Assembly (NCBI GenBank): GCA_021812785.1
Contig: JAKAMR010000016.1
Span: 1-33,865 of the forward strand
Origin: Nitrospirota bacterium
GTDB lineage: Bacteria; Nitrospirota; Thermodesulfovibrionia; Thermodesulfovibrionales; JdFR-88
Length of the DNA stretch: 33,865 nt
Direction of reading: 5' to 3'
The notes under the pieces: model-generated
Told to the model about the DNA's origin: nothing
Seen by the model: the letters and a program-made list of their open reading frames with translations, nothing else
Databases searched by the model: none
Part shown: positions 22,786-30,252 of the stretch, piece by piece
How positions within the stretch are numbered: position 1 is the first letter of the stretch
Layout: each line of letters begins with the position of its first letter
Made by a program: the position numbers and the translations under genes

Positions 22786-23193
22786 TCAGGACACGCCCTT
22801 GCCCAGAAGGAAAGGGGCATATTTCTGGTCCGTGCCCCTGATGTGCGTAATAAGCCAGTCCTTGAGGAACTGCATGACCTCGACGGTTATGAGATACTTG
22901 CCGCATTTGAAGTCATCATTGAGCTTTAGCACCTTTTGAGCGAACCCTTCATGTTCTTTTTTATGGAACGCGTATCCAGGGAACCCGCAGGTTGTCATAA
23001 GCCTTTCCTCATTTGAGAAGTGCGTTATGGTATAGGCGGCCAGCTCGTTCAGGACCTTGCCAAGCACATCCTGCCCTTTGCCCATCTTCATGGCTTCGTG
23101 CAGGACGTTGATATAGGAAATAAGCTTCTTGTGCTGCTCGTCTATGGAAGCGATGTTGGTGTTCAGGTCAACTGTCCATTCAATTAACGCCAT
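22786..23193 (-). CDS. Bacteriohemerythrin
   Basis: 135 aa, normal for single-domain bacteriohemerythrin. All seven diiron ligands are visible: His21, His58, Glu62, His77, His81, His117 and Asp122. It binds O2 reversibly for storage, delivery or sensing. The ATG at 23193 has GGGGGA 5 nt upstream; an A-rich tract and a partly palindromic region lie further upstream. It precedes the GGDEF-EAL gene on the same strand, so O2 or redox state may be linked to cyclic-di-GMP output, which is inference from position. Confidence 0.94.
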   Translation of the reverse strand: MALIEWTVDLNTNIASIDEQHKKLISYINVLHEAMKMGKGQDVLGKVLNELAAYTITHFSNEERLMTTCGFPGYAFHKKEHEGFAQKVLKLNDDFKCGKYLITVEVMQFLKDWLITHIRGTDQKYAPFLLGKGVS

Positions 23194-23549
23194 AATGTTC
23201 CCCCATGAAGCTTTTTTGTTTTTTTATTTTTTGTCTTTTGTCTTTTTTTTCACAAAGCAAAGAGGCCCTCGCTTGCCCCTTTTTTTTAGGCTGCAGACAA
23301 ATATAGCACAGCCTTTTGCAAAAGGAATCCTACTTTGGTTGGGTTGTTTTAACCGTCAGAAATGGTTTAATAAATATGTGGGATGCTTGACAAATGTCAG
23401 GATATGCTTTAAACAAGATAGATAAGGTCCGGTTTTTGGATTAAGATGATTTTTTGCAGACTTGAACTTATCGGCAGAGACAAAACGCGGGAAGAGGCGG
23501 CAATACCCGCGCCTTTTTCAAATGATGAGCTGGAGGAAACGGCTGTCTG
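23194..23549. other. Divergent control region between bacteriohemerythrin and LuxR genes
   Basis: No gene is supported. It holds a T-rich tract next to the bacteriohemerythrin start (23215-23250) and a FNR/HcpR-like site at 23387-23400. Transcription could leave in both directions. Confidence 0.55.
23387..23400. promoter_or_regulatory. TTGAC-N4-GTCAG site, HcpR/FNR-type
   Basis: TTGACAAATGTCAG differs at one base from the TTGAC-N4-GTCAA pattern I recall for HcpR-type CRP/FNR regulators of nitrosative stress. It also contains a TTGACA that could serve as a -35. It is midway between bacteriohemerythrin and the LuxR gene. Confidence 0.4.
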
Positions 23550-24554
23550 ATGGTCCTTTCCTGCAGAGATTACAGGAAGGCATTGGATATAATCGATGCC
23601 ATCTATTCGATCCCGGATCAAAAGGCGATGATCCGGCAGGTTTGCGAAGAACTGAGGAAGTTCATCGGCATCCACAGCGCGGTCTTTGTCTCCTCGGACC
23701 CCAAGACAAGGGAATTCCATTTCAGCGGGTACGAGGTATTCAACAACAGCGAGGAATCCATGCTCACATATCTCGCCCACTTCGCGATGAATGACCCTTT
23801 CATGTCAAACGGCTGGTTCAAACACCATTTTAACGAGGCGGCCAGAATTACGGACATGGTGCCCGGGCTTGGCGAGACCGGGTTCGCCCGCGATTTTCTC
23901 ATCCCAGTTGCCTCCGTATTTTACGGTCTTGGCGCGTGGCTCCGGGCACAGGGCGATATGGTCGGGATATTTATCGCCAACAGGCAGAAGCATGAGCGCG
24001 ATTTCAGCCGCCGCGACCAGGAGATCGTAAATATCCTCCTGCCCCATGTGGCAATGGCTATCCGCAATATTGAATTGATAGGCGGCCGGGACCCCCTCAA
24101 GGAGGCTTGCGGCGTCATCATGAGGGATGAGGCGGGCTTGCCTGTTTTCATGAACGATGCCGCCAGGCAGGCCATAAAAGGGACCTCCGCGGAGCATATC
24201 CCCGACCCAGGGCTCGGTTCAGGGGCGGCCTTTTTTAAAAACGGCTCCAGTACGTTCAGAGTGCGCACCGTGCCGTTATGCAACAGGAATAAAAAAGGGA
24301 AATTCATACTCCTTGAGCCCCATCCGCCCTCACACAGGCTGGACCCTGGCCTTGACCGCTTCAATCTGAGCCGCCGGGAAAAGGAGATCGCCGTGCTCGT
24401 CATCCAGGGCCATTCCAACCGGGAGATCGCGGAAAGGCTTTCTATCAGGGAGCAAACCGTGAAAGGCCACCTGAACAACATATTCGGCAAATTCGAGATA
24501 AGGCGGAGAAGCGAACTTGCCGCCGTGGCCCTTGGGTTGCGCTGTACGGCTTGA
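23550..24554 (+). CDS. LuxR-family regulator with GAF-like sensor
   Basis: 334 aa. Residues about 20-165 are GAF-like (VCEELRKFIGIHSAVFVSSDPKTREFHFSG ... FYGLGAWLRAQGDMVGIFIANR). A middle PAS-like part follows (GVIMRDEAGLPVFMNDAARQ), and the C-terminus has a LuxR/GerE HTH, LSRREKEIAVLVIQGHSNREIAERLSIREQTVKGHLNNIFGKF. The ATG at 23550 has GGAGGA about 11 nt upstream. A small-molecule or redox signal sensed by the GAF part probably controls DNA binding. Target genes are unknown; the divergent bacteriohemerythrin is a candidate. Confidence 0.88.
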   Translation: MVLSCRDYRKALDIIDAIYSIPDQKAMIRQVCEELRKFIGIHSAVFVSSDPKTREFHFSGYEVFNNSEESMLTYLAHFAMNDPFMSNGWFKHHFNEAARITDMVPGLGETGFARDFLIPVASVFYGLGAWLRAQGDMVGIFIANRQKHERDFSRRDQEIVNILLPHVAMAIRNIELIGGRDPLKEACGVIMRDEAGLPVFMNDAARQAIKGTSAEHIPDPGLGSGAAFFKNGSSTFRVRTVPLCNRNKKGKFILLEPHPPSHRLDPGLDRFNLSRREKEIAVLVIQGHSNREIAERLSIREQTVKGHLNNIFGKFEIRRRSELAAVALGLRCTA

Positions 24555-24587
24555 AGAAGGCGGGTTTAATGGTTCAGGAGGTTAAAT

Positions 24588-24737
24588 TTGATCGAAGCCG
24601 CCGTTCGTGGTCCTCTTGCTGCTGATGAAATGAAATGCTGTTTCAGCGGAAGGCGGCGGACCACTGACGGGGGTGGAAAGGCTTTATTTTTAATTTTTTA
24701 TAAAAAAAGGGACTCGGCGAGAATATTATGCAGATAA
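24588..24737 (+). CDS. Possible 49-aa leader ORF before the Rrf2 gene
   Basis: A TTG at 24588 has an excellent AGGAGG 7 nt upstream, and the frame runs 49 codons, overlapping the Rrf2 start by 10 nt. The product (MIEAAVRGPLAADEMKC...) has no recognisable features and a basic, low-complexity end. The ribosome-binding site is the only positive evidence. Confidence 0.25.
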   Translation: MIEAAVRGPLAADEMKCCFSGRRRTTDGGGKALFLIFYKKRDSARILCR

Positions 24738-25150
24738 CAAGAGAGACCGATTACGCCATACGGTGCGTATGCTATCTTGCCCAGAGGCCGGCAGAAATAG
24801 TCCCGGTCGAAGAAATATCGAATGGGACGGCGGTCCCCAGGGATTTTATGGCAAAGATACTTCAGAAGCTTGGCAGGGCGTCCATCGTCAGGTCCCACAG
24901 GGGAGCAAACGGAGGGTTTGAGCTTGCCAGGAGGCCGTCCGTGATAAGTTTCCTCGATGTGATCGAAGCCGTTCAGGGGCCTGTGGCAATGAATATCTGC
25001 GCACTGGACAAGAGGCTCTGCTCCAGGAGCGATTCCTGCATAGTGCATCCCGTGTGGATCGACGTGAGGGAGCAGGTCCGCAAGGTCCTGGCAAAAAACA
25101 GTTTCGCCAAATTCATATCAAAATCAAAAAACGGGGGCTTGGTCCGTTGA
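24728..25150 (+). CDS. Rrf2-family regulator with three-cysteine Fe-S motif
   Basis: 140 aa. The N-terminal winged helix is typical: TRETDYAIRCVCYLAQRP...VEEISNGTAVPRDFMAKILQKLGRASIVRSHRGANGGFELAR. After it, ICALDKRLCSRSDSC supplies three cysteines with the spacing (C-x6-C-x5-C) of IscR/NsrR-type Fe-S sensors. It should sense NO, O2 or Fe-S status. It precedes the collapsed kinase gene by 130 nt in the same direction. The targets are not evident; a near-by HcpR-like site and bacteriohemerythrin suggest a nitrosative/oxygen response neighbourhood. Confidence 0.9.
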   Translation: MQITRETDYAIRCVCYLAQRPAEIVPVEEISNGTAVPRDFMAKILQKLGRASIVRSHRGANGGFELARRPSVISFLDVIEAVQGPVAMNICALDKRLCSRSDSCIVHPVWIDVREQVRKVLAKNSFAKFISKSKNGGLVR

Positions 25151-25244
25151 AAAATTTCCCGGCCCCAGGGGGACTGTAAACCCTGTCGTTGCATTAACCG
25201 TTGTCATTCCGGCTTGTCCGGAACATCAATATGCCGCCACCGGG

Positions 25245-25283
25245 GGGAATTAAAAGCATGCCCGCCAGGGAATTAAAAGTATG
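25245..25283 (+). repeat. Imperfect 16-bp direct repeat carrying a duplicated start
   Basis: GGGAATTAAAAGCATG (25245-25260) and GGGAATTAAAAGTATG (25268-25283), 23 bp apart. The first ATG opens an 8-codon ORF (MPARELKV) whose stop overlaps the ATG of the second copy, which starts the kinase remnant. Confidence 0.75.
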
Positions 25284-25599
25284 AATGTCAGACGCGTGGG
25301 CCTTATGCCCTTGCCTTCCCTGGCGCTTCTGACGGGGGCCCTCTACCTTTTCGTAAAACCGTCCTTGTTTTACGACCCGCCCTGGCTGACCACGATCTAC
25401 AATCTTTTATTCATCGCGGTGATATGTTTCATCGTCGCCTATACAGCCATGAAGAATTACAGGGCAACCAGCCGGGTACTGATACTGCTGCTGGGTTGCG
25501 GTGTTTTAAGCCTGGGGCTGGGAGCAGCGGTATCAGGTGGAAGTAATACAGGGACAGGGGACCAGGATCGTTATCCGCTTTGATCGAACACACACTTAA
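25281..25599 (+). pseudogene. Collapsed sensor-kinase gene (N-terminal membrane domain plus out-of-frame C-terminal tail)
   Basis: The ATG frame gives 100 aa: three hydrophobic segments (LPSLALLTGALYLF, TTIYNLLFIAVICFIVAYTA, VLILLLGCGVLSLGLGAAV) like the start of a multi-helix membrane sensor domain of histidine kinases, then a hydrophilic end that stops at 25583. In the next frame, from 25537 to the stop at 25597-25599, the DNA encodes VEVIQGQGTRIVIRFDRTHT. This is the typical tail of a HATPase_c domain (compare GGEIEMIPGRGAEFRIRF in the kinase at 2960). So the middle of a kinase gene, including PAS, HisKA and ATPase core, appears deleted with a frame change. The receiver gene starts 16 nt later. 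The truncated 100-aa product could still be made. Confidence 0.75.
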
Positions 25600-25614
25600 C
25601 GGAAAGGGGGATTT

Positions 25615-25983
25615 GTGAGAAGAAAAAAGATACTGATCGTTGAAGACGAATACGTTGGGGCCCTCAGCCTTGCCGACCTGCTTGATCTGTGGGGTTATGA
25701 AGTATGCGAGATCGCAAGCACGGGTGAGGACGCCATCGCCGCGGCAGACGGGGAAAAGCCGGACATAATTTTAATGGATGTGAACCTGAACGGGCAGATA
25801 GACGGCGTCCGGGCCGCCAAGGAGATAAGAGGCCGGTCTTTCACTCCGGTCGTTTTCATGAGCGGCTACGAGTTGGAAAGGATCAGGGAACTTATGGCGC
25901 AGGTGGAACTAAACGGACAATTTCATATCCTCACCAAGCCCGTAGACTTTGACAACCTGGAAAACATCCTGGCCTCCCTATAA
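25615..25983 (+). CDS. Single-domain response regulator, orphaned by kinase loss
   Basis: 122 aa receiver domain from a GTG at 25615 (AAAGGGGGA upstream). Acidic pocket VEDE, phosphoacceptor Asp55 (ILMDVNL), Ser in FMSGY, Lys in LTKPVD are all present. It is closely related to the receiver at 4758 in its first 40 residues. It follows the collapsed kinase gene, so its cognate kinase is missing here; it may be phosphorylated by another kinase, such as the related one at 2960. Confidence 0.9.
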   Translation: MRRKKILIVEDEYVGALSLADLLDLWGYEVCEIASTGEDAIAAADGEKPDIILMDVNLNGQIDGVRAAKEIRGRSFTPVVFMSGYELERIRELMAQVELNGQFHILTKPVDFDNLENILASL

Positions 25984-26010
25984 TTAAAGCATGGGGCGAT
26001 AATTAAAGCA
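25980..26010. repeat. Perfect 12-bp direct repeat ATAATTAAAGCA
   Basis: Copies at 25980-25991 and 25999-26010 flank GGGGCG, directly after the receiver stop. The AATTAAAG core also occurs twice in front of the kinase remnant (25245-25283), so related short repeats bracket the locus. Confidence 0.6.
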
Positions 26011-26014
26011 AAAG

Positions 26015-26052
26015 CGGGGCCGCCGTTAATTTTAAGGCAAATCCCGGCCCCG
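26015..26052. repeat. 8-bp GC inverted repeat after the receiver gene
   Basis: CGGGGCCG (26015-26022) pairs with CGGCCCCG (26045-26052) across a 22-nt loop. No T-run follows, so a weak or rho-dependent terminator is possible at best. Confidence 0.4.
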
Positions 26053-26086
26053 GCCATATTCCTCCATCCAGGGAGGTTTTTGTTCC

Positions 26087-27037
26087 TTGAGAAAAAACGA
26101 ACTGCACGTCGTTACCGGGGCGTTCGGGTTCTCCGGTAAATATATTGCGCAGCGTCTACTGGAGGCGGGTTATCAGGTGCGCACTCTCACCAATTCCCCC
26201 CACAGGGCAAATCCCTTCCGGGGCCGGATAACCGCTTTCCCGTATAACTTCGATAAGCCAAGGAAGTTAGCCGAGTCCTTAAAGGGCGCAACCGTCCTCT
26301 ATAACAATTATTGGGTGCGGTTCAACTACCATAACGCCGTTTCCTTTTCCTACGCCGAAGCCGTTAAAAATACAAACATACTCTTTGACGCGGCCAGGGA
26401 GGCAGGCATAAAAAGGGTGGTCCATATCAGCATAACCAACCCGTCAGAGGACTCGCCTTTCGAGTATTTCAGGGGAAAGGCCCTTCTGGAACGTGCTCTG
26501 GCCGAAAGCGGCCTGAGCCATGCCATATTGAGGCCCGCGGTCCTTTTTGGCAAAGAGGACATCCTTGTAAATAATATCGCATGGTTTTTGCGGAGGTTCC
26601 CTGTATTTGGCGTCTTCTGCAGGGGAGATTACTGTTTGCAGCCCATATATGTGGACGATCTTGCCAGGCTGGCTGTCGAACATGGCGGCCGCACCGGAAA
26701 CGCGGTAATCGACGCCATCGGGCCTGAAACCTATACATACCGGGAGCTGGTCAAAACCATAGGAGCTGGCATAGGAAAGCAACGGCCCATGATCTCCATC
26801 CCTCCGCTTGCGGGCTACATCCTGGGCTCGCTTATCGGGGAAATGCACGGGGACGTTACGCTAACGCTGGACGAGATCAAAGGGCTCATGGCCGGCCTGC
26901 TCTGCACGGGCTCTCCGCCAGCTGGAAGCAAAAGGCTTTCCAAGTGGGTCAGGGAAAATGCCGCCCTCGTGGGCAGCCATTACAGCCATGAGCTCGCAAG
27001 AAGAAAGGACAGGGAAAAGCCTTATGACCAGTTATAG
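26087..27037 (+). CDS. Extended SDR / NAD(P)-binding epimerase-like protein
   Basis: 316 aa from a TTG at 26087 with GGGAGG 10 nt upstream. The N-terminal GAFGFSGKYIAQRL (residues 11-24) is the NAD(P)-binding glycine motif. YFRGK supplies the YxxxK pair, and RPAVLFGKEDILVNNIAW is the region after it in NDUFA9-like/atypical extended SDRs. YVDDLARLAVE is conserved in this group. It may act on a nucleotide sugar, a quinone-related or a carotenoid-like substrate; the substrate cannot be assigned. It ends in a short tail overlapping, in antisense, the remains of a SpoIIAA-like gene. Confidence 0.88.
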   Translation: MRKNELHVVTGAFGFSGKYIAQRLLEAGYQVRTLTNSPHRANPFRGRITAFPYNFDKPRKLAESLKGATVLYNNYWVRFNYHNAVSFSYAEAVKNTNILFDAAREAGIKRVVHISITNPSEDSPFEYFRGKALLERALAESGLSHAILRPAVLFGKEDILVNNIAWFLRRFPVFGVFCRGDYCLQPIYVDDLARLAVEHGGRTGNAVIDAIGPETYTYRELVKTIGAGIGKQRPMISIPPLAGYILGSLIGEMHGDVTLTLDEIKGLMAGLLCTGSPPAGSKRLSKWVRENAALVGSHYSHELARRKDREKPYDQL

Positions 27038-27132
27038 GCCATTTTCTTGCCTCCTGGTTCAGCTTTTGTTAATTTGCCCACCGCGCCAAGAACAAGAATG
27101 TTCCCTTTGCTTTCCGGCAACACCTTAATCAT
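27022..27132 (-). pseudogene. SpoIIAA-like gene remnant (N-terminus only)
   Basis: A 36-aa frame from an ATG at 27132 with AAGGA 6 nt upstream begins MIKVLPESKGNILVLGAVGKLTKAEPG, resembling the start of SpoIIAA-like (STAS-fold) proteins of about 120 aa as I recall them. It stops at 27022, inside the SDR gene's 3' end. The rest of the domain is missing, so this is probably a truncated gene. Confidence 0.5.
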
Positions 27133-27283
27133 GCGATTCCTTCTTTCGGGTGCCAAACAGGTTTAGCTTGAATCTTCTGATCGTATCGTGAGCAATCAGC
27201 TTACCCTTTTCCGGACGCACCCAATGCATCCGTGGGCAAGATAGCAATAACAGGGACATTATCAGAACAAACCTCTTCAACAT
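27125..27283 (-). CDS. Possible 52-aa lipoprotein-like ORF
   Basis: The ATG at 27283 opens MLKRFVLIMSLLLLSCPRMHW..., a short basic-hydrophobic stretch with a lipobox-like LLSC, then a charged tail (RPEKGKLIAHDTIRRF). Its stop overlaps the start of the SpoIIAA-like remnant. No good ribosome-binding site is seen. It could be a real small lipoprotein or the rest of a decayed gene. Confidence 0.35.
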   Translation of the reverse strand: MLKRFVLIMSLLLLSCPRMHWVRPEKGKLIAHDTIRRFKLNLFGTRKKESHD

Positions 27284-27313
27284 TACATATTCACACCATC
27301 AAATTACCCCCGC

Positions 27314-27343
27314 CAAAAAAAAAGGCTAAGGCCCTGGCAGGGC
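27314..27343 (-). terminator. Candidate terminator for the S10 peptidase gene
   Basis: On the minus strand GCCCT-GCC-AGGGC (27331-27343) overlaps the last codons and is followed after 7 nt by a run of nine T (plus-strand A-run near 27315-27323). The stem is short. Confidence 0.45.
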
Positions 27344-28876
27344 GCTTTCTATAAACTCCTTCACGTCATGCTTCAACTGGCGGATGGCTGTTTGGTCCAG
27401 GTACATCATATGCCCTGTCCGGTACCAGCGCATCGTGATGTTCCTGCGGAGAGCCGGTGTCAACCCCAGATGTGCAAGCGTATATTCCGTTGCAAAATAA
27501 GGCGTGGCCAGGTCGAAATAACCGGAAGCAACGAACAGTTTCATGTAGGGGTTCTTGGCAAAGGTATTCCTCAGGTTGTCGCTGGTATCCGCGTAGCTGT
27601 TTTTGGAATCCCAATCCCATCGCCCGATGCCGCCACCCAAAGTGTAGTATTCCAGGTCGCACTTAAACCCCAGCTCTCGCCGGACATAATCGTTGAAAGT
27701 AGCAGTAAAGGGCGGACGGATCGCCGCGATAGTCGGGTCAAAATCAGGCGGGGACCCCGGCTCAAGATTGGCTGCGGTAAAACGGCTGTCCAGGAAACCA
27801 ACGAGCTTCCTCTCTTTTCTGAGAAGCTCGGTGGCAAAGCTGACCCTGTCTATTCGAAGGTTGCGGTTTTCGATGAAGCCTTTATCGAGCCCGGTAAATT
27901 GGGCAAGCTTTTCCACCACTGCTTCGCGCTCCCCTGGAGAAAGGCTGTCGCCCTTTTCGAGGGCCGTTAAATAGCCGGTTGAGGCCCACTTCTGCGAGGC
28001 CTGAAGGATTTTCTCCAGGTCAGTATGAGGCGCGAGTTTTTTATGATACCAGGCGGTCGCGGTGTAACTGGGCAGGAACAGCGCGTAAGGCAGGTCATTG
28101 CCATTGTCGAATGAGACGGTCTCCAGGTTCATGATGGAAGAGAGCATGACGATACCGTTCAGCGCTATGCCGTGTTCAACCAGATAGTCCGACAGGCCCG
28201 CCGCCCGGAACGTCCCATAGCTTTCCCCCACCAGAAACAGAGGCGAACCCCAGCGCTCATAGCGCGTCAGATAAAGCCTGATGAACTTACCCATGGACTC
28301 AATATCACCCAGCGCAGAGGTGAACTTTTTGGTAAGCTCCGGCTTTATCGCCCGGCTATAGCCGGTGCCGGCAGGATCGATAAAGACAAGGTCGGCCATA
28401 TCGAGCCAGGTGAACCTGTTGTCCACCAGGTGATATGGTGGTGGCGGCATTTCGCCATCCGGAAGCATTTTTACACGCCTGGGACCGGCAGCGCCCATTT
28501 GCAGCCAGACTGAAGCGGCGCCAGGCCCTCCGTTAAATATGAATAAGAGCGGGCGTTTGGCATGCCGTCCGTTTACCGTATAGGCAATAAAAAACATGTG
28601 CGCCTCGGTTTCGCCCTTTTTATTTTTTATTGGAAGCAGGCCTGCCGTCGCAGTATAGCTTATTTCCTTTCCCCCAACGATGATCTTGTGCCGGGTAACC
28701 ACAGGCTTAGCCTCGGGTGTCTGAGCATCCGCCTTTTGGAGCTTTTTTTGTTTTTGTTTTTGTTTTTCTGCCGTGTTGCTCTGTGCAGCTGCAGTTACGG
28801 TCCGAGGCTCGGGCTTTGGCAAACCATGTGGTGTGCCCGCCATAAGCGCCGACGCCAGCAGTATGGATGAAAGCAA
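27326..28876 (-). CDS. Secreted S10-family serine carboxypeptidase
   Basis: 516 aa from a TTG at 28876 with AGGAGGC 8 nt upstream. A signal peptide (ILLASALMAGTPHG) is followed by a low-complexity linker (residues 37-50, QKQKQKK), encoded by a repeating AAAAAC run. S10 features: FNGGPGAAS (oxyanion hole, residues 114-122), Ser219 in GESYGTF, Asp in GYFDLATPYF and His in YRTGHMMYLD form the triad. The enzyme should release C-terminal residues from peptides outside the inner membrane. It is monocistronic; two small ORFs follow in the same direction. Bacterial S10 peptidases are less common than eukaryotic ones but well documented. Confidence 0.92.
   Translation of the reverse strand: MLSSILLASALMAGTPHGLPKPEPRTVTAAAQSNTAEKQKQKQKKLQKADAQTPEAKPVVTRHKIIVGGKEISYTATAGLLPIKNKKGETEAHMFFIAYTVNGRHAKRPLLFIFNGGPGAASVWLQMGAAGPRRVKMLPDGEMPPPPYHLVDNRFTWLDMADLVFIDPAGTGYSRAIKPELTKKFTSALGDIESMGKFIRLYLTRYERWGSPLFLVGESYGTFRAAGLSDYLVEHGIALNGIVMLSSIMNLETVSFDNGNDLPYALFLPSYTATAWYHKKLAPHTDLEKILQASQKWASTGYLTALEKGDSLSPGEREAVVEKLAQFTGLDKGFIENRNLRIDRVSFATELLRKERKLVGFLDSRFTAANLEPGSPPDFDPTIAAIRPPFTATFNDYVRRELGFKCDLEYYTLGGGIGRWDWDSKNSYADTSDNLRNTFAKNPYMKLFVASGYFDLATPYFATEYTLAHLGLTPALRRNITMRWYRTGHMMYLDQTAIRQLKHDVKEFIESALPGP
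28743..28768. repeat. AAAAAC microsatellite inside the S10 peptidase gene
   Basis: On the coding (minus) strand three AAAAAC units in phase with codons encode Lys-Gln repeats in the linker between signal peptide and catalytic domain. Loss or gain of a 6-bp unit would keep the frame. Confidence 0.7.
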
Positions 28877-29060
28877 AGTGGCCGCCTCCTTATCGGGAAT
28901 TAATAAAAAAAATATCGAACCTGGCGCTGTCTACGGCCTTCGGGGTCCTCTGATATAGCCCCCCCAAAAAGACCCGCTGTTACAATCACTATCCGCATCC
29001 AAAACCATTGAGGTCCCCGATATCACATGGAATATACAATATTTCTCCCTCCGTTTAAAG

Positions 29061-29093
29061 TAAAAAAGAAGTGGGCAGACCGGAAAAGCCCAC
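29061..29093 (-). terminator. Rho-independent terminator of the GGDEF gene
   Basis: On the minus strand GTGGGC...GCCCAC (29071-29076 with 29088-29093, 11-nt loop) is directly followed by TTCTTTTTTA. It lies about 60 nt beyond the stop at 29151. Confidence 0.7.
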
Positions 29094-29150
29094 CACGGTC
29101 AATATAAAAAGTTTAGCTGCGGATTTAAAATGAAGACGCACAAGCTAAAG

Positions 29151-30203
29151 CTAACAGTTCTCCGCCAAGACCATATTTTTACCATTTTTCTTGGCTGTAT
29201 ACATAAGATCGTCGGCCATTTTCATCATGTTATCCAATGAGCATTGCGCTGTTTTCCGAGTGATGATGCCCATGCTGAAGGTAACCGGCCATACATTATT
29301 TACCATGGCGCTCAAAAGATGGGCCTGGACTTTATTCATCGCCACGCTTGCCGCCCCGCTTTCTGTTTCAGGCAACAAAATAGCGAACTCGTCTCCGCCG
29401 ACCCTTGCAATAATGTCCGTTTTCCTTAATGTTTTCTGAATTGTTTTGGCAACGGTATGAAGAAGGCGGTCGCCTGTTGCATGGCCGAAATTGTCGTTGA
29501 TATATTTAAAGTTATCGATGTCCACAACCGCTATCGAAAGGGAGCGGCCATATCTTGCCGCGCGGGCGAATTCAATTTCCGCCCGCTCGTAAAAATCCCT
29601 GGCGTTAGAGACCTCCGTCAGGTAATCTATGCGGGCAAACCCCCTCTCCCGCTGAAGCACGCCTTTAAGGGTCGAAAAAGAATAACCCACTGTTGACAAG
29701 GCGCCGAGCCCCGCAATGCCGTTCCAGACCGGGAGGACGGAATGGGAATAGACATGCCCCGCCATCACATCGGTCGAAAACCATATGAATGCGCAGAATA
29801 ACGACATCAGCACGGCCGGCGTTCTGCCAGCGAATTTCCACGAGATCAATAAAACCGGAAGCAAATAGAAAAAAGGCAAGTTAATTCCGTAACCCGTTAT
29901 TCTTCCCATACAGCCTATGGCAAGGGCCAGCAGGACTCCGGCAAGTGCTATTACGGGTTCAGGAATTTTATCAAGGAACCCCATGACCGATCTTATCTTC
30001 ATGTCAAAAACCGCTCCGGCAAATGCTGAATTACCTTTTGCCGGGACATACGGTTTTTTTATTAGTTTCTTGATAGCCGCGATCTGCCCCGAGCCTCTTT
30101 GGACACCCCGAAGACTGTTTTTTCTGTTTACAGAGGCGCTGAAATTCTGAAAATCGCTGCCTACGGAATTTAATGCCTGATCGACGGCTGTGTGCCTAAT
30201 CAT
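29151..30203 (-). CDS. Membrane diguanylate cyclase (GGDEF)
   Basis: 350 aa if translation starts at the ATG at 30203 (AAAGGGAG upstream, about 40 nt after a sigma-54 start); an internal ATG at 30002 is an alternative giving 283 aa. Residues about 75-175 hold three or four hydrophobic helices (PEPVIALAGVLLALAIG, LPFFYLLPVLLISW, RTPAVLMSLFCAFIWFS). They form a small membrane sensor domain seen in front of many GGDEF proteins. The GGDEF domain (about 195-345) is intact: VGGDEFAI, substrate FGHATGDRLL, inhibitory RKTD site. It makes cyclic-di-GMP from GTP. Expression is probably under sigma-54 control; a terminator follows. Confidence 0.92.
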   Translation of the reverse strand: MIRHTAVDQALNSVGSDFQNFSASVNRKNSLRGVQRGSGQIAAIKKLIKKPYVPAKGNSAFAGAVFDMKIRSVMGFLDKIPEPVIALAGVLLALAIGCMGRITGYGINLPFFYLLPVLLISWKFAGRTPAVLMSLFCAFIWFSTDVMAGHVYSHSVLPVWNGIAGLGALSTVGYSFSTLKGVLQRERGFARIDYLTEVSNARDFYERAEIEFARAARYGRSLSIAVVDIDNFKYINDNFGHATGDRLLHTVAKTIQKTLRKTDIIARVGGDEFAILLPETESGAASVAMNKVQAHLLSAMVNNVWPVTFSMGIITRKTAQCSLDNMMKMADDLMYTAKKNGKNMVLAENC

Positions 30204-30252
30204 TTTTTGTTTTTCTCCCTTTAGTTACAGCCTGCGATTCCAGACATGAAAA

